The translations under genes and the position numbers were made by a program. Positions 21,635 to 22,633 of a stretch of DNA of 22,633 nt are shown here, piece by piece (the first letter of the stretch is position 1; every line of letters starts with the position of its first letter). This stretch comes from Dehalococcoidia bacterium (lineage in GTDB: Bacteria > Chloroflexota > Dehalococcoidia > UBA2979): NCBI GenBank assembly GCA_004297315.1, contig SCTU01000286.1:1-22633 (forward strand). The letters run 5' to 3'. Under the pieces are notes generated by a model, which ran no database searches, was not told the DNA's origin, and saw only the letters and a program-made list of their open reading frames with translations.

Positions 21635-22114
21635 CTAGCGCCGACCTGCGCCGGCGGGGATATTACCGGCGTGTGCGGCCCGGTATCCCTCCGTCACCTC
21701 ATCCTTGTGCGCCGCGAATGCGGCCAGGACCTCGTCCTTCTCCCGCTTCGGCACCTTGAAGTGGTCCAGGGAGCGACCGAGTTCGGCCGCGACCTCGTCG
21801 AACTCTTCCGGCGAGATCTGGAATTCGCGATGTGCCTCTTCCAGGCCGAGTTCCTTCGCGCCCGGTTTCGTGGGGCTGAACTTGAACGGCCCGCCCGAGG
21901 CCTGGCAGACCCAGAGCGTCCGCTGGAACTTCAACCCCGGCAGCCGGTCGAGGCTCTCTCGGTGCCACTGTCGTAGGGCCGGGTTCTCTGAATCCTGGCC
22001 CACGATCGGATTCTGGATCAGCGCGTCGCTGAAATGGTCGACCACCGCCGCGATGCCGAAGACGCCGCGCAGTCGCTGATAAAGGCTGGCGTCGTCGCCT
22101 GTGCTGTCACTCAT
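21635..22114 (-). CDS. Group 1 truncated hemoglobin-like protein
   Basis: This 159-residue globin binds heme and usually handles O2 or NO. It follows the TrHb1 pattern: SLYQRLRGVFGIAAVVDHF at about residues 10-28, then ASGGPFKF at about 72-79 (the GG-turn region). The proximal histidine is in EEAHREFQISPEEFDEV (about 93-109), and a DHFKVPKREKDEVLAAFAAHKDEV tail follows. The position usually held by tyrosine B10 (after DHF) is serine, which would alter ligand binding. The protein is longer than typical 120-130 residue members, with extra residues in the E-F region and at the C-terminus. The ATG at 22114 is chosen because the longer TTG frame runs through leader hairpins. The ribosome site is weak. 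Confidence 0.78.
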   Translation of the reverse strand: MSDSTGDDASLYQRLRGVFGIAAVVDHFSDALIQNPIVGQDSENPALRQWHRESLDRLPGLKFQRTLWVCQASGGPFKFSPTKPGAKELGLEEAHREFQISPEEFDEVAAELGRSLDHFKVPKREKDEVLAAFAAHKDEVTEGYRAAHAGNIPAGAGRR

Positions 22115-22136
22115 CCGTGTGCCTGCTCTCGGTATG

Positions 22137-22167
22137 TACGTTCCGCTGCGCGGGACGTAGCCGTCCC
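22137..22167 (-). promoter_or_regulatory. Mutually exclusive hairpins in the globin leader
   Basis: TACGTTCCG (22137-22145) can pair with CGGGACGTA (22151-22159, one wobble). Alternatively GGGACG (22152-22157) can pair with CGTCCC (22162-22167). Both use the same GGGACG segment, so only one can form. The pair sits 23 bases before the globin start. Confidence 0.35.
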
Positions 22168-22395
22168 AGGGCGGTGCCTCCAACCTTAGGCAGACCCCCC
22201 ATCAAGCGAGTTGCAGAACCGGCGTCGGGCATTGCGGATCGGAGACAGACTCGTCGCAGCCCGCGCGGCGACAGCGACGCGCGGGAGGGAGCGGGCGACT
22301 CCTGTCAGAAATCTACGGCACACTTGACTCACAGGCATACTGTCAGCACGCGCGGCCCGCAGGCAGACGAGACTGAGGCGGGGACGGGGGCTTCC

Positions 22396-22633
22396 GTGGA
22401 TCTCGCTCGGCGCCTCGAGGAGGCGCGCGTCACCCTCCGGCAGTTGGAGGACGACGCGGCTTTGCACACCGCGCTGTATGACCGGGCTCAAATTCTGGCC
22501 AGCACGCCGGCGCACCCGCTTCGTGTCCAAGCGAGGGGCTGGTTGCCCGTCCTCCAGCAGGGGATCCATGAGTGGGGAGAGGCGATCGCCCGCGTCGAAC
22601 GCGAGATCGCCGAGCTCGAAGAGCAGATTGGCC
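22396..22633 (+). CDS. Coiled-coil protein, 5' part only, function unknown
   Basis: An open frame starts at GTG 22396 with GGGGG six to ten bases ahead and runs off the right edge, giving about 79 visible residues. The sequence begins VDLARRLEEARVTLRQLEDDAA and continues to HEWGEAIARVEREIAELEEQIG (both given in part). It is a heptad-like pattern of Leu/Ile and Glu/Arg typical of coiled coils. The middle segment ASTPAHPLRVQARGWLPVLQ is less regular. Third-base GC use fits a real gene. An in-frame TTG at 22324 is possible but has no ribosome site. No family can be named from this fragment. Confidence 0.6.
   Translation, partial: MDLARRLEEARVTLRQLEDDAALHTALYDRAQILASTPAHPLRVQARGWLPVLQQGIHEWGEAIARVEREIAELEEQIG

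Noticed and set aside
22324..22343. TTGACT followed by TACTGT as a sigma-70 promoter for the last gene.
   Set aside because: The spacing is only 8 bases, far from the usual 16-18, and no other -10 box fits.
22186..22569. Minus-strand frame of 127 residues at the right end.
   Set aside because: The opposite strand carries a coherent coiled-coil frame with a ribosome site; the minus frame has no recognisable features.
1..22633. CRISPR arrays, insertion sequences, tRNA genes or phage genes.
   Set aside because: No regularly spaced direct repeats, transposase motifs, tRNA-like folds or phage structural genes were seen on either strand.

Overview
The window is a high-GC (about two thirds G+C by eye) stretch of bacterial chromosome carrying accessory surface-structure genes. 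It holds no rRNA, tRNA or housekeeping marker, so the host cannot be named with certainty. The best inference is a monoderm, Chloroflexota-like bacterium. A Tad/Flp pilus locus is present without any secretin (CpaC/RcpA) gene between cpaB and cpaE. Starts are often GTG or TTG, and FHA/VWA proteins and orphan winged-helix regulators surround the pilus genes.

Region 1 (1-10664, minus strand, read right to left) is the Tad pilus module. It runs from a VWA-FHA membrane protein, through a cytosolic J-like/FHA protein and a TadG-like pseudopilin with a long beta-rich domain, to a 424-base gap. It then continues with the Flp major pilin, a strong hairpin, TadE, CpaB/RcpC, CpaE (pseudoreceiver plus MinD-like ATPase), the CpaF/TadA ATPase, TadB and a TadC cut by the window edge. 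The last four genes overlap or nearly touch, so they look translationally coupled. No prepilin peptidase is in the window.

Region 2 (10831-13975) is a control block. It contains three OmpR-type winged-helix proteins with degenerate receiver domains, one on the plus strand and two on the minus strand, and an ECF sigma factor. There is no histidine kinase or anti-sigma gene. Two pairs of direct repeats with an exact 11-base period lie upstream of one regulator and look like an OmpR-type operator.

Region 3 (14476-20388, minus strand) is a polysaccharide module: a secreted GH25-like hydrolase, then a four-gene overlapping operon of nucleotide-sugar dehydrogenase, SDR decarboxylase/epimerase, processive family-2 glycosyltransferase and membrane-anchored lytic transglycosylase. 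A structured element occurs twice, once just upstream of the dehydrogenase ribosome binding site and once just after the transglycosylase stop. The two copies share exact loop and 3' sequences, but their outer stems differ in sequence and still pair. This is the best candidate here for something undescribed.

Region 4 (20777-22633) holds small stand-alone genes: a 41-residue hydrophilic protein, a single-pass membrane protein, a convergent group-1 truncated hemoglobin with alternative hairpins in its leader, and the start of a coiled-coil protein. Strong GC hairpins separate them.
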